64,000 nucleotides of DNA. It comes from CAWEQW01 sp963811365 (GTDB lineage Bacteria; Actinomycetota; Actinomycetes; Propionibacteriales; Nocardioidaceae). Location of the stretch: assembly GCA_963811365.1 (NCBI GenBank), contig CAWEQW010000008.1, positions 620,001-684,000 on the forward strand. Direction: 5' to 3'. Positions 52,482 to 63,083 of this stretch are shown here, in pieces (within the stretch, counting starts at the first letter, position 1; each line of letters starts with the position of its first letter). The position numbers were made by a program, and so were the translations under genes. The notes beneath the pieces were generated by a model. It saw only the letters and a list, made by a program, of their open reading frames with translations. It was not told the DNA's origin and searched no databases.

Positions 52482-55400
52482 TCAGCCCAGAGCCGGGCTG
52501 GTGCCGAGTGCCTGTCTCAATGGCGGTGACTGGGTCAGCAGCCGGCAGCGGTCGGCGTCGCGCTGCTGCCCGAACTCCGCGAACAGGCGCGCCGCCGACC
52601 GGGACAGCTCGACGAAGCCCTCGTGGTCGCCCCGGGCCCGCGCCAGGTGGGCGCGCGCCTCGAGCACTGCGGCGTACCAGGCACTGCCCTTCCACAGCTC
52701 CACGGAGCGCTCGGCCACCTCGAGATGCCGGTGCGCCCCGTCGAGGTCGTGCACGTCCGCGCAGGCGATCGCGGCCGGCACGGCCAGCATCACGGCGCAG
52801 AACGTGCAGAAGTCGTTGTCGCCCAGCGTCGCCTCCGCCTGGTCCACCACGGCCCGGGCCGCGACGGGGTCGGGCGCCGCCTCGATCATGGTCCCGTACA
52901 CCCGGTGCAGCAGATGCAGGCCGACCACCGACCAGCGAGCCAGCGGCAGAGCCTGCCTCAGCAGCCGCTGCGCCTCCTCGCGGTCGCCCTGCGCGAGCCG
53001 CAGCTCGGCCAGCCGCTGGAGGCTGTGCGCCTCGCCCGAGGACGCGTCGATGTCACGGTGCAGCTCGACGGCCTCGCGCAGCTCCCGCTCGGCGCGCTCG
53101 AGGTCGCCGCTGAGCAGCGCCGCCTCGCCGATCAGGGCGGTCGCGAACGCCACCCCGCGCAGGGCGCCGGCCTGGGTCGCGCGCTGCCGCAGCTCCTCGC
53201 TCTCGGCGATGACCTCGTCGTAGGGCACCCGTCCGTAGAGCAGGTACTCGGCGACGCACAGATGCGCGTCGAACAATGCGGTCACGAGCTGGTCCTTGCC
53301 CTGGGTACGCCGCAGCTCCAGCCGGAACCGCTCGAACCACTCGCCGCGCTGGTGCGCGATCAGGCCCTGCAGGGACACCATGTCCACGAGGTGCCACGGA
53401 TCCTCCGGGCTCTGCAGCCGGTCGCGGGCCAGGCCGGTGAGCTTCCAGGCCTCCTCGATATCACCGGAGAAGTAGGCCACGTTGCCGCGCGCGAGGAGGA
53501 TCGGCGCATCCGCGACGTCGTCCTCGATACGCAGGCCGCTCAGGGCGGCCCGGGCCGTGTCGAGGTCCCCGGCGAAGGCGGCCGCTCGCGCGAGCCGGGC
53601 GCGGACCAGCCTGTGCTCGGTTCCCCCGGTGACCGTGATCGCCTCCCGGTAGGCGTCCACGGCCTCGGGGTCGCCGAGGGCCATCAGCAGGTCGCCGCGC
53701 CGGGCGAGCAGCCGGGGCAGGTCCCGCGGACCGGCGTGGTCGCGGACCGCGTCCACGAGGGTGAGCGCGTCCCGGTAGGCGCCCAGGGCCCCCGCCGTCT
53801 CGACGGCGCGGACCACGTACGGCACGGCGCGCGCCGGCACGCCCGCAGCGACGTACTGGTGCGCGACCCGTGCCGGGGGCGCGCCGAGGTCGGCGAGCAT
53901 GTCCGCCACCTGGCGGCGCGTCGCGGACTGCGCGTGCGGGGGGATCTGCGCGACCAGCGCCTCCCGCACGAGGGCGTGCCGGAACGCGTAGCCGGGTCCG
54001 CGCTGCTCCACCAGCAGCGCGGCCACCGCCGCCTCGAGGTGGCGGTAGGCCTCGTCCTCGCCGACCCCGGCGACGGCCAGCAGCTCGTCGGTGCTGAAGG
54101 TGGTGCCGAGAAGCGCGAGCCGCTGCAGCGTCCTGCGCACCGGGTCCGGCAGCCCGGGAAGGAGGTCGCGCTCCCGCTCCTCCTGACCGTCGCGCCGGGC
54201 CAGCTCCAGCACGGTGAAGGGCAGTCCGCCGCCGGCGGCCCACACCTGCTCGGCGGTGCTGTCGTCGAGGTCGGGGAAGCGGGCGGCGAGCAGCCGCCGC
54301 GTCGTCTCCAGGCCGAGCGGCTGCAGCTCCACGCGGGTCCCGGTGCCACGCGCCACCATGCTGTCGGCAACGGCACGCAGCGCGTCCCCCATCGGCTGCC
54401 GGTGGGCGCACACCACCAGCAGGGGCTCGTCGAGAGCACACCGGGACAGGTAGTGCAGCAGCCGCAGCGACGCCTGGTCGGCCTCGTGCAGGTCGTCCAC
54501 GACCAGCAGCAGGCCGTGCCCGCTCGCCGCCAGCCGCACCAGCTCCGCGGTCGCCACGAACAGCCGTTGGTGACCGCTCTCCCCCGACCAGCGCACGTCA
54601 CGGCCGGACAGCGCCCGCTCGATCTCGTCACGGTAGACGTCGTCCAGGCCGTCGAGCAGACCCGGATGCTGCCGCGACAGATGCGCCAGCGCCTCGAGCA
54701 CCGGTGAGTACGGCCACAGGCCCTCGACCTCCGACGCCGTGCCGCGGCCGACCCGCCAGCCGCGCCGGCGGGCGAGCGCCTCGGCGAGGTCGAGCACCGC
54801 GGACTTCCCCACCCCAGCGGGACCCGTGAACACGAACGTCGTGCCGTGCCCGGCCTCGGCGCGCTCGAGAGCAGCGCGGACCCGGTCACCGACCTGGCGG
54901 CGTCCGAACAGCCGGGTCCCGGACGACGCCGGCGCCGGCTCGCTTCGGTCCAGCCGAGCGCGCCAGGCCTGGGCCTCCGCCGACGGCATCGCGCCGAGCT
55001 CGTGGCGCAGCGCCTGGTCCATCCGCTCGAGCTGCCGCCGGGCGCCGCGCAGGTCGCCGCGCTCGGCGCTCTCGCTGATCAGCGCGAGGTGGGCCTGCTC
55101 GTCGGCCGGCTCCTCGTCGAGCAGCTCCCGCCAGCGGTGCGCCTGGCGGAGCAGGTCGAGGTGCAGCACGCGCACCGCCTCGCGCGGCTGCTCGGTCCAG
55201 GGCTCGTAGACGTCGTCGGGCAGCAGCGGTCCGCCGTACGACGTGAGCGCCTCCTGGGCGGCCGCCGACGTGCCGTCCACGAGCGCGGCCGCTCCCCCAT
55301 GCAGGAACGCGGGGACGTCGACCTCGACCTGGACGCCCGGAAGCAGCGCGACCGTCTCGTTGCGGAGCACGACGGAGCCGGGCTCGTCGCCGAGCGCACG

Positions 55401-55625
55401 GCGAGCGTAGTGGGCGGCCTTGTGCAGCCGGGGGCCGACGGCCCCGAGCGGCAGGCCGGGCCAGAGCGCCTCGGCGACCTGCTCGCGGTGCATCCTCCGG
55501 TCCCGCGCGAGGGCGAGCAGCTTGACCAGCGAGGCGGCATGGCGACGAGCCCAGGCGTCAGAGGCCACCGCCGCACCGTCGACGGTCACCTCGAAGCCCC
55601 CGAGCATCCGCACTCGCACGGCCAT
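52482..55625 (-). CDS. BTAD-ATPase-TPR transcriptional activator (SARP/LAL relative)
   Basis: The protein has 1047 residues. Residues 1-95 form a winged helix (VRMLGGFEVTVDGAAV, LVKLLALARDRRMHREQVAEALWP). Residues 95-230 are the bacterial transcriptional activation domain (BTAD). From about 240 comes an AAA-type ATPase with Walker A GPAGVGKS and Walker B LLLVVDDLH, then long TPR-like helices to the end. This is the layout of large SARP regulators that activate nearby metabolic genes in response to a signal. No LuxR-type C-terminal HTH is seen. It begins 29 bases after the flavoprotein gene on the same strand and may be the last gene of that operon. Confidence 0.9.
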   Translation of the reverse strand: MAVRVRMLGGFEVTVDGAAVASDAWARRHAASLVKLLALARDRRMHREQVAEALWPGLPLGAVGPRLHKAAHYARRALGDEPGSVVLRNETVALLPGVQVEVDVPAFLHGGAAALVDGTSAAAQEALTSYGGPLLPDDVYEPWTEQPREAVRVLHLDLLRQAHRWRELLDEEPADEQAHLALISESAERGDLRGARRQLERMDQALRHELGAMPSAEAQAWRARLDRSEPAPASSGTRLFGRRQVGDRVRAALERAEAGHGTTFVFTGPAGVGKSAVLDLAEALARRRGWRVGRGTASEVEGLWPYSPVLEALAHLSRQHPGLLDGLDDVYRDEIERALSGRDVRWSGESGHQRLFVATAELVRLAASGHGLLLVVDDLHEADQASLRLLHYLSRCALDEPLLVVCAHRQPMGDALRAVADSMVARGTGTRVELQPLGLETTRRLLAARFPDLDDSTAEQVWAAGGGLPFTVLELARRDGQEERERDLLPGLPDPVRRTLQRLALLGTTFSTDELLAVAGVGEDEAYRHLEAAVAALLVEQRGPGYAFRHALVREALVAQIPPHAQSATRRQVADMLADLGAPPARVAHQYVAAGVPARAVPYVVRAVETAGALGAYRDALTLVDAVRDHAGPRDLPRLLARRGDLLMALGDPEAVDAYREAITVTGGTEHRLVRARLARAAAFAGDLDTARAALSGLRIEDDVADAPILLARGNVAYFSGDIEEAWKLTGLARDRLQSPEDPWHLVDMVSLQGLIAHQRGEWFERFRLELRRTQGKDQLVTALFDAHLCVAEYLLYGRVPYDEVIAESEELRQRATQAGALRGVAFATALIGEAALLSGDLERAERELREAVELHRDIDASSGEAHSLQRLAELRLAQGDREEAQRLLRQALPLARWSVVGLHLLHRVYGTMIEAAPDPVAARAVVDQAEATLGDNDFCTFCAVMLAVPAAIACADVHDLDGAHRHLEVAERSVELWKGSAWYAAVLEARAHLARARGDHEGFVELSRSAARLFAEFGQQRDADRCRLLTQSPPLRQALGTSPALG

Positions 55626-55654
55626 CGGTGGCCCGCCTCCTCAGTCGTCTCACG

Positions 55655-56865
<1,211 letters not shown>

Positions 56866-56869
<4 letters not shown>

Positions 56870-58128
56870 GCCGCGGGCCCCTCGTCGAGCACGGCCAGGT
56901 CGTACCGCGACGACCTCCCGACGATGTCCGAGACCACCGCCCAGGCGTCGTGCCGGGCGCCGTCGATCATCGCCGAGTCCCGGCGGTGCTGGAACCGCTG
57001 CCCCACGACGTACACCCCTGGGGCCGGGGTGACACCACGGCGCTGCCGGATCTGACCGTCCGGGCCGGTGATCGGCAGCCGCAGCCACGGATGGTGCGGA
57101 CGGTAGCCGGCGGCGACGACCACGGTCCCGATGCCCTCGCGGGCGAGATCGACGCGCGCCGGCGAGGCGGTCACCGGCACCGGCCGCGGGCGCACCGGCT
57201 CCCACACCTCGTCGGTGAGCCGGGTGCGCTCGACGTACCGGTCGACCACGTCGAGGAAGCGGTGCATCTGCCGGTCCGCAGCGGTGACCGAGTCCTGGAG
57301 GTCGCCACCGAAGCGCGCGACGCCGTCGCGGACCTCGTGCAGCCGGCCGACGAGCCGGACGCCTCTGTCGTGCAGGACGCCGAGGTCGAGGTTGCCCTCG
57401 CCCCGTGCCCGTGGTCCGCCGACCAGCTGCATCGACGGCTCCCGGCGGGCCGCCACCGGGTCCGGCATGTCGTCGATCGTGCGTCCCAGCCGTCCGGTGA
57501 CGTCCAGCCACCAGTAGGCGTCCATGCCGCGGTAGCGGCGCGGCATCCGGGTGTGTCGGCCCACCGCGAGCACCACCTCGCGGCCCGCGGAGGCCAGCTC
57601 GTCGGCGATCTGCACCCCCGAGGATGAGGCACCCACCACGAGGACGCCGCCCGGCGGGAGGGCGTCCGGGCGGCGGTACTGCGCCGCGGTGACCACCGGG
57701 AACTCGCGCAGGCCGTCGGGGACGTGCGGCCTGCCGTACGGGCCGGTCGCGATGACCACGCTGCGGGCCTGCCAGGTGCCGGAGTCCGTCACGACGCGGT
57801 ATCCGTCGCCGTGCGCGGCGAGCTGCTGCACCGTGGTCCGCTCCACCACGGGAGCGGCGAAGAAGGCGGCGTACCGCTCCAGGTAGCGCACGAACCCGGA
57901 CCCGCTGAGGAAGCCGTCGCGTTCCCGCCCCGTGTACCACCAGCCGGGGAGCCGGGCCATCCAGTTGGGGCTGAGCAGATGGAAGGAGTCCCAGCGCTCG
58001 CTGCGCCAGCGCTCCGCGATCCGGCCGCGGTCCAGGACGACGTGCTCACGGCCGGCGTCGGTGAGCAGCCGGCTGACTGCCAGGCCGGCGTGGCCGGCGC
58101 CGATGACGACCGTGTCGATGGTGGGCAT
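56866..58128 (-). CDS. Flavin-containing monooxygenase / thioredoxin-reductase-like oxidoreductase
   Basis: The protein has 420 residues. TVVIGAGHAGLAVSRLLTDAG is the FAD fold. RSVVIATGPYGRPHVPD and GGVLVVGASSSGVQIADELASAG give the NADPH fold. This is the two-fold layout of FMO, Baeyer-Villiger or CzcO-like enzymes. It should insert oxygen into a small organic molecule or shuttle electrons. The stop overlaps the start of the next flavoprotein gene (ATGA). OsmC lies upstream on the same strand, but a perfect hairpin stands between them. Confidence 0.88.
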
Positions 58129-58160
58129 GGGATGGTCCTTCAGCTACGTGGGGCGGAGGG

Positions 58161-58189
58161 AGTGGTGGCCGGGCTCGCCGGCCACCACT
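58161..58189 (-). terminator. 12-bp hairpin between osmC-like and flavoprotein genes
   Basis: AGTGGTGGCCGG (58161-58172) pairs exactly with CCGGCCACCACT (58178-58189) around GCTCG. It lies 7 bases after the OsmC stop, in the 67-base gap before the monooxygenase. It may end the osmC transcript or lower downstream expression. Confidence 0.7.
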
Positions 58190-58195
58190 GAGGGG

Positions 58196-58759
58196 TCAGG
58201 TCGTGACCACGTCGATCACGACGGGGGTGGGGTTGGTCAGGGCGTCGTAGACGGCGGACCGGCGGCGGGACTGCTCGACGATGCCGCGCAGCGTCTCCTC
58301 GTCGGCGTCGCCCTCGATCTCGAACCGGACCCTGATCTCCCGGTAGCCGTTGCGCACCGAGTCGTCCAGGCCGAGCACCCCGAGCACGTCGAGGTCGCCC
58401 TCGACGGTCGAGCTGACCCGGGTGAGCTCGACACCGCGGGCGGCGGCGACGTTGGCGATGCCCGCGGTCAGGCAGGACGCGATCGCGTGCAGCAGGTACT
58501 CCACGGGCGACGGCGCCTCGTCGGCGCCGACGAGGACCTCCGGGTGGTCGGCGTCGACGACGGTGGCCCGGTGGTGCGTGCGCTCCTCGCCGGCGCCGTA
58601 GAAGCCGTGCAGGACGGTGCGGCTGTGCGTGCCGGTGAGCCAGGTGTTGCGAGCGCGGAACTGGAAGTCCGCGATCTCGGGCTGGCCCTTCACGGCGCCG
58701 CGGGTCGCGAACAGGGTGGTGACGTCGACGCCGTTGAGCTCGGCAGCGGTGGTGCTCAT
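58196..58759 (-). CDS. OsmC family protein
   Basis: The protein has 187 residues. FQFRARNTWLTGTHSRTVLHGFYG, then APSPVEYLLHAIASCLTAGIANVAAARG follow the OsmC/Ohr fold. The first active-site Cys is in ASCLTAG. The second Cys of peroxidase members, usually in a C-P-V or S-x-x-C block late in the protein, is not visible. It may therefore not be a peroxide reductase. GGAGGAA precedes the ATG. It is the first gene of the flavoprotein cluster. Confidence 0.87.
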   Translation of the reverse strand: MSTTAAELNGVDVTTLFATRGAVKGQPEIADFQFRARNTWLTGTHSRTVLHGFYGAGEERTHHRATVVDADHPEVLVGADEAPSPVEYLLHAIASCLTAGIANVAAARGVELTRVSSTVEGDLDVLGVLGLDDSVRNGYREIRVRFEIEGDADEETLRGIVEQSRRRSAVYDALTNPTPVVIDVVTT

Positions 58760-58907
58760 GGTTCCTCCGGTGGGATGGGGTTGAGCTGACCCCCGAAGGC
58801 TGGCGGGTGGGCCTTCCCGCGGCCTTCCCCGGTCGTGCAGCGGACCGTCCCGCCGGGAAGGAAGCCGGAGGCGCCGGCTCCCGGCAGGCAGCGCCCGACG
58901 CGGGGCG

Positions 58908-58994
58908 ACCACTCCGACCGGCACTCGGGGGGCTTCCCGGGCGGGGCCAGGCTCAGCCCACCGCCCGCCTCGGGCCGAGTGCCGGTCGGAGTGG
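58908..58994. repeat. 20-base inverted repeat, dispersed family
   Basis: CCACTCCGACCGGCACTCGG (58909-58928) has its exact reverse complement at 58975-58994, with 46 bases between. It differs from the 48.4-kb copy at one base (C for G). It lies between the aldo/keto reductase stop and the osmC promoter. Confidence 0.8.
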
Positions 58995-59011
58995 CGCTGA
59001 CGACCTCCGGA

Positions 59012-60045
59012 TCAGCCGACCGACCGGGCCCGCTGCGCCACTCCGGGCCCGCCGTACGGGTAGTCCGCGGGCTGCGGGTCGCTGGCCGTGTCGAGTGCCG
59101 CGGTCTCCTCGGTGGTCAGCACCACGTCCGCGGCGCCGAGGTTGTCGGCAAGCTGCTCGGTGCTGCGGGCTCCGAGGATCACCGAGGTCACCGAGGGCCG
59201 GTCGCGCAGCCGGCCAGCGCCACCTGGGCCATCGAGGCGCCCCGGGTGTCGGCCACCGAGCGCACCGCCTCCACGACGTCCCAGGTGCGCTGCCGGCTCG
59301 ATCGCCGGTCGTACGCCTCCACGCCGCGGTCCGGGTTCTCCCCGAGCCGTGTCGCGCCGGTGGGGCGCTCCCGCTGGGTGTACTTGCCGGTGAGCCAGCC
59401 GCCTCCGAGCGGCGACCACGGCAGCAGCCCCAGGCCGGCGTCGAGGCACGACGGGACGACCTCCCACTCCAGCTCGCGCACCAGCAGGTTGTACTGCGGC
59501 TGCAGGGTGACCGGCGCGGCCCACCCTTCGGCGCGCGCGATCGCCACCGCCTTCTGGACCTGCCAGCCGGTGTAGTTGGACAGCCCGTAGTAGCGGATCT
59601 TGCCGGCGCGCACCATCGCGTCCAGCGTGGACAGCGTCTCCTCGAGCGGGGTGACCGGGTCCCAGGCGTGCACCTGGTAGAGGTCCACCTCGTCGACGCC
59701 GAGCCGGTCGAGCGAGGCGTCGAGGGCCCGCTGCAGGTGACGCCTGGAGACCCCCAGGTCGTTGACGTCCGTGCCCGTCGCGAAGCGTCCCTTGGTGGCC
59801 AGGACGACCCGGTCGCGTACGTCGGCGGGTCGCTTCGCGAGCCAGGTGCCGATGATCTGCTCCGAGACGCCGGCACTGTAGACGTCGGCGGTGTCGACGA
59901 GGTTGCCGCCGGCTTCGAGGAAGGCGTCGAGCTGGGCGTGCGAGCCCTCCTCGTCGGTCTCCGCGCCGAACGTCATCGTGCCGAGTGCCAGGGTCGAGAC
60001 GGCGCAGCCACTGCGCCCGAGCGTGCGGTAGTCCATGTCGGCCAT
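59012..60045 (-). pseudogene. Aldo/keto reductase with one-base frameshift
   Basis: The frame starts at the ATG 60045 and reads normally through GGNLVDTADVYSAGVSE (Asp and Tyr of the tetrad), VVLATKGR (Lys), LYQVHAWDP (His) and GLLPWSPLGGGWLTGKY. Near 59212 the family sequence MAQVALAWLRDRP needs one more T. Without it the frame ends, while the other frame continues TSVILGARSTEQLADNLGAAD to a stop at 59012. So the last 70 residues are out of frame. The catalytic part is whole, so a truncated protein could still form. A sequencing error cannot be excluded. Confidence 0.85.
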
Positions 60046-60057
60046 CTTGCGCCCCCG

Positions 60058-60158
60058 TTCCAAGCCCGGGCGCCGTGTGCGGCGAGCTCGAGGTGCCGCT
60101 GCAGGTCGCCGTAGGCCGGCTTCGGCGGCAGGCTCACGTCGTACAGCAACGCGTAGCC
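60058..60158 (-). pseudogene. Possible C-terminal scrap of a GH10 xylanase-like glycosidase
   Basis: Just upstream of the aldo/keto reductase start, the minus strand reads GYALLYDVSLPPKPAYGDLQ. LLYD...PKPAY is the usual end of GH10 endo-xylanases. A stop codon precedes it, and no more of the enzyme is found. The call rests on one motif and on the neighbouring permease, GH3 and acetyl-xylan esterase genes. Confidence 0.35.
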
Positions 60159-60343
60159 TCACCGGTGAGCCAGCTCGGGATCCACGGGCTCGCGTCACCG
60201 ACATCCCACGCGGTGAACGAGATGCAGCGCCGGACGACCGGGCAGGTGGCCCGGGTCGCCGACCCCGTCGAGCGGTACGCCGTCGGCGAGCTGCTGCTTC
60301 GCGTCGCATCTCCTTGGGACGAGGTGGAGGGTGCGGGTGGTGG

Positions 60344-60712
60344 TCAGCCCTTGACCGCGCCGGTGAGGGCCCCGACGATGCGCTTCTCGGCCGCCACGAA
60401 GAAGATCAGCGTGGGCAGGATCGACAAGGCGCTGAAGGCGAGCACTCGAGCGGTGTCCTGGGAGTACTGCGTCTGGAAGGCCGCCACCCCGAGGGGCAGC
60501 GTGAAGTGCGACTGGTCGTTGAAGACCAGCAGCGGCAGCAGGATCCGTCAGAAGAAGCCGAGCCGCGAGGTGCCGTCGACCAGGGCCGCGTCCTCGAGCT
60601 CGCCGGGGATGTCCCGCATGAACGGTCGCAGGATGACGATCGTGATCGACAGAGAGAACGCCGCCTCCGGGATGACCACGACCCAGCGGCTCTCCAGCAG
60701 GCCGAGGTCACG
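60344..60712 (-). pseudogene. Carbohydrate ABC transporter permease (MalG type) remnant
   Basis: The readable part starts at about 60710 with LGLLESRWVVVI and continues SITIVILRPFMRDIPGELEDAALVDG, the EAA-loop region contacting the ATPase. A stop follows at LGFF, then in the same frame RILLPLLVFNDQSHFTLPLG and AFSALSILPTLIFFVAAEKR to the true end at 60344. About 30 residues between LLP and LLVFND are missing, and about half the protein is absent at the 5' end. The gene lost its head at the same point as the divergent GH3 gene. Confidence 0.8.
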
Positions 60713-61572
60713 CGAGCGACGCGGACGTCTGCGTGGCGGTGCTCGGTGACCAGGCCGGCCTGTTCGGGGGCGGCACCTCGGGCGAGGGCTGCGACGCCGG
60801 CGACCTGCGGCTCCCCGGCCGTCAGGAGGAGCTGCTCGAGGCTCTGCTCGCGACCGGCACGCCGGTGGTGCTGGTGCTCCTCGTCGGCCGGCCCTACGAG
60901 CTCTCGCGGCAGATCGACCGGCTGGCCGCGGTCGTCTGCGGCTTCTTCCCCGGCGAGGAGGGCGGCCGCGCGATCGCGGACGTCCTGAGCGGCCACGTGA
61001 ACCCGTCGGGCCGACTCCCGGTGAGCTTTCCCGGCGCGAACGCCAACCAGCCGAGCACCTATCTCGGCGCACGTCTCGCGCAGCGCAGCGAGGTCAGCAC
61101 GCTGGACCCGACCGCGCTGTTCGGGTTCGGCCACGGCCTGTCCTACGCGCCCGCGACGTGGTCGTCGGTGGGGCTGCTCTCCGCCGCGGAGTGGCCGACC
61201 GACGGGGCCTGCGAGCTCGCGGTCACGCTGCGCAACGACGCGGAGCGCGACACCTCCGAGGTGGTGCAGGTCTACCTGCACGACCCGGTCGCCGAGGTCG
61301 CGCGACCGGTGCGCCAGCTCGTGGCGGCTGCGCGGGTCGAGCTCGCGCCGGGCGAGGAGCGCGAGGTCCGGTTCGGGCTGCACGCCGACCTCACCTCGTA
61401 CACCGGCCGCGCCGGTCGCCGCGTGGTCGACCCGGGCACGGTGGAGCTGCACGTCGGCGCGTCCAGCAGCGACATCCGCGAGGTGCTGCCGCTCACGCTC
61501 GCCGGCCCCCGTCGTACCGTCGGGTTCGACCGGGTCCTCGAGCCGACGGTGGTCGTGGGGCCGACTGCATGA
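60712..61572 (+). pseudogene. GH3 beta-glucosidase/xylosidase, 3' part only
   Basis: The readable frame begins SDADVCVAVLGDQAGLFGGG and contains TSGEGCDAGDLRLPGRQEELL, the acid/base loop region of the second GH3 domain. PSGRLPVSFPGANANQP and the fibronectin-type C-terminal domain (VVQVYLHDPVAEVARP, PGEEREVRFGL) follow to a TGA at 61570. The whole first domain with the nucleophile Asp is missing, so it cannot hydrolyse sugars. Normal GH3 enzymes have 750-850 residues; about 285 remain. It abuts the permease remnant head to head. Confidence 0.82.
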
Positions 61573-61609
61573 GCCGCCGTACGCCGCACGACCGCGAAGG
61601 GAGCCAGTG

Positions 61610-62587
61610 ATGGCGCTGACCGACCTGCCGCTCGAGGAGCTGCACACCTACCGGCCCGACCTTCCGGAGCCGGGCGACCTCCAGGAGTTCTGGGCGTCCA
61701 CGCTGGCCGAGACGGCCCGGCACGACCTGGCCGTGGAGCTCGCCCCGGTCGACACCGGGCTGGTGGCCGTCGAGACGTACGACGTCGGCTTCGCCGGCTT
61801 CGATGGGCACCGGATCCGCGCGTGGCTGCACCTCCCTGCCGCCGGCGTGCGCGGCTCGGGGCCGCTGGCCGCAGTCGCGCAGTTCCAGGGCTACAACGGT
61901 GGCCGCGGCGTCGCGCATGAGCACGTGTTCTGGGCGCTCGCCGGCTACGCACACCTCGTGGTCGACACGCGCGGCCAGGGCAGCGGCTGGGCGGTCGGCG
62001 GCACCGCCGACCCGGTGGGGTCCGCTCCGTCGCAGCCGGGCTTCCTGACCCGCGGTGTCGAGGATCCCCAGGCGTACTACTACCGCCGAGTGTTCACCGA
62101 CGCGGTGCGGGCCGTCGACGTGCTGCGGACCCATCCGCTCGTCGACGCGGACCGGATCGCGGTCACCGGCGGCAGTCAGGGGGGCGGGATCACGCTCGCC
62201 GTCGCGGCGCTCGACCACCGGATCACGGCGGCGATGCCCGACGTGCCGTTCCTGTGCGACTTCCGGCGCGCCAGCCAGGTCGCGACCGGTGACCCGTACG
62301 GCGAGCTGGTGCGCTACCTCAAGGCCCACCGGGACCGGGCGGCGACGGTGTTCGAGACTCTGTCGTACTTCGACGGCGCCGTGCTCGGCCGCTCCGCGAC
62401 GGCCCCAGCGCTCTTCTCGGTCGCGGTGATGGACCAGGTCTGCCCGCCCTCGACGGTGTTCGCGGCCTACCACGCGTACGCCGGCCCGAAGGACCTGGTG
62501 GTCTACGAGTACAACGACCACGAGGGTGGCGAGGCCTTCCAGCGCAGCAGGCAGCTGACCTGGCTCTCGGGGGTGCTCGACGGCTGA
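61610..62587 (+). CDS. Acetyl-xylan esterase / cephalosporin-C deacetylase (CE7)
   Basis: The protein has 325 residues, normal for CE7. FQGYNGGRG, VVDTRGQGS and the nucleophile Ser in VTGGSQGGGITLAV are the family hallmarks. The Asp and His of the triad lie in VAVMDQVCPPSTVF and YNDHEGGEAF. It removes acetyl groups from xylo-oligosaccharides in the cytosol. GAAGGGAG precedes the ATG at 61610. It is the only intact gene of a former plant-polysaccharide locus, just downstream of the GH3 remnant on the same strand. Confidence 0.9.
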   Translation: MALTDLPLEELHTYRPDLPEPGDLQEFWASTLAETARHDLAVELAPVDTGLVAVETYDVGFAGFDGHRIRAWLHLPAAGVRGSGPLAAVAQFQGYNGGRGVAHEHVFWALAGYAHLVVDTRGQGSGWAVGGTADPVGSAPSQPGFLTRGVEDPQAYYYRRVFTDAVRAVDVLRTHPLVDADRIAVTGGSQGGGITLAVAALDHRITAAMPDVPFLCDFRRASQVATGDPYGELVRYLKAHRDRAATVFETLSYFDGAVLGRSATAPALFSVAVMDQVCPPSTVFAAYHAYAGPKDLVVYEYNDHEGGEAFQRSRQLTWLSGVLDG

Positions 62588-62607
62588 CGGGGCCCCGGTC
62601 GTCCCGC

Positions 62608-62837
62608 TCACGGTCGCAGGGCCAGCGTGCCACGGCCGAAGTCGACGACCGCCCACTCCTGGACGAGCAGCTCGCAGCCCAGAAACCCGTCGATCCCGCC
62701 GGTGGCGGGCCGCGGCCTCCGAGCCTGCCGACCGCCTCGATGCCGTAGCCCGGCTGCACGGGTGCCGGCCGCAGTCCCGCCCGGGTCGCGACGTCGTGGG
62801 TGACCATCGCCCGGAACCGCGCGTTGGAGTGGACCAT
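62608..62837 (-). pseudogene. Possible aspartyl-protease-like remnant, frameshifted
   Basis: From 62837 the minus strand reads MVHSNARFRAMVTHDVATRA, then YGIEAVGRLGG. After a shift near 62715 another frame reads IDGFLGCELLVQEWAVVDFGRGTLALRP to a stop at 62608. The end (GFLG-x-ELL...AVVDFGRGTLxLR) resembles retropepsin-like proteins. The first part has no sure relative. The active-site DTG is not seen. Low confidence. Confidence 0.3.
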
Positions 62838-63026
62838 CAGGTCGGCCGGCCCGCGACCGCGGCCGGCACGAAGGGACGAAGCCCCGAGACCTGCCTGAAG
62901 GCCAGTCGGACGCCATCTCCGTGCACTGCCCCGACTCTACGTGCGCCGGCAGCGCGGGGCGGCCGCGGGAGCGCTGGCGTGGCCAGCGACGCGAGCGAAC
63001 GCGTGACGCAGGACCGTACCGGGCTC

Positions 63027-63042
63027 TTGAACGGCGGTTCAA
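63027..63042. promoter_or_regulatory. TTGAAC-N4-GTTCAA operator-like palindrome
   Basis: TTGAACGGCGGTTCAA lies 41 bases upstream of the GTG of the GcvT-like gene. It shares both arms and three of four spacer bases with the site at 46898-46913 before the DMGDH-like gene. Confidence 0.7.
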
Positions 63043-63083
63043 CCCCGTGGGAGGATGCGGCCTTGGTCGAACCGGAGGTCCGA

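Noticed and set aside
52623..54707. 694-residue plus-strand open frame
   Set aside because: It is antisense to the BTAD regulator.
60163..60343. Plus-strand frame starting VSQLGIHG upstream of the permease remnant
   Set aside because: It runs into the antisense of the permease remnant, and I recognise no family in it.
62900..63083. Possible glycine riboswitch before the GcvT-like gene
   Set aside because: I see only an inverted repeat that looks like a protein-binding site and no conserved tandem aptamer pattern.
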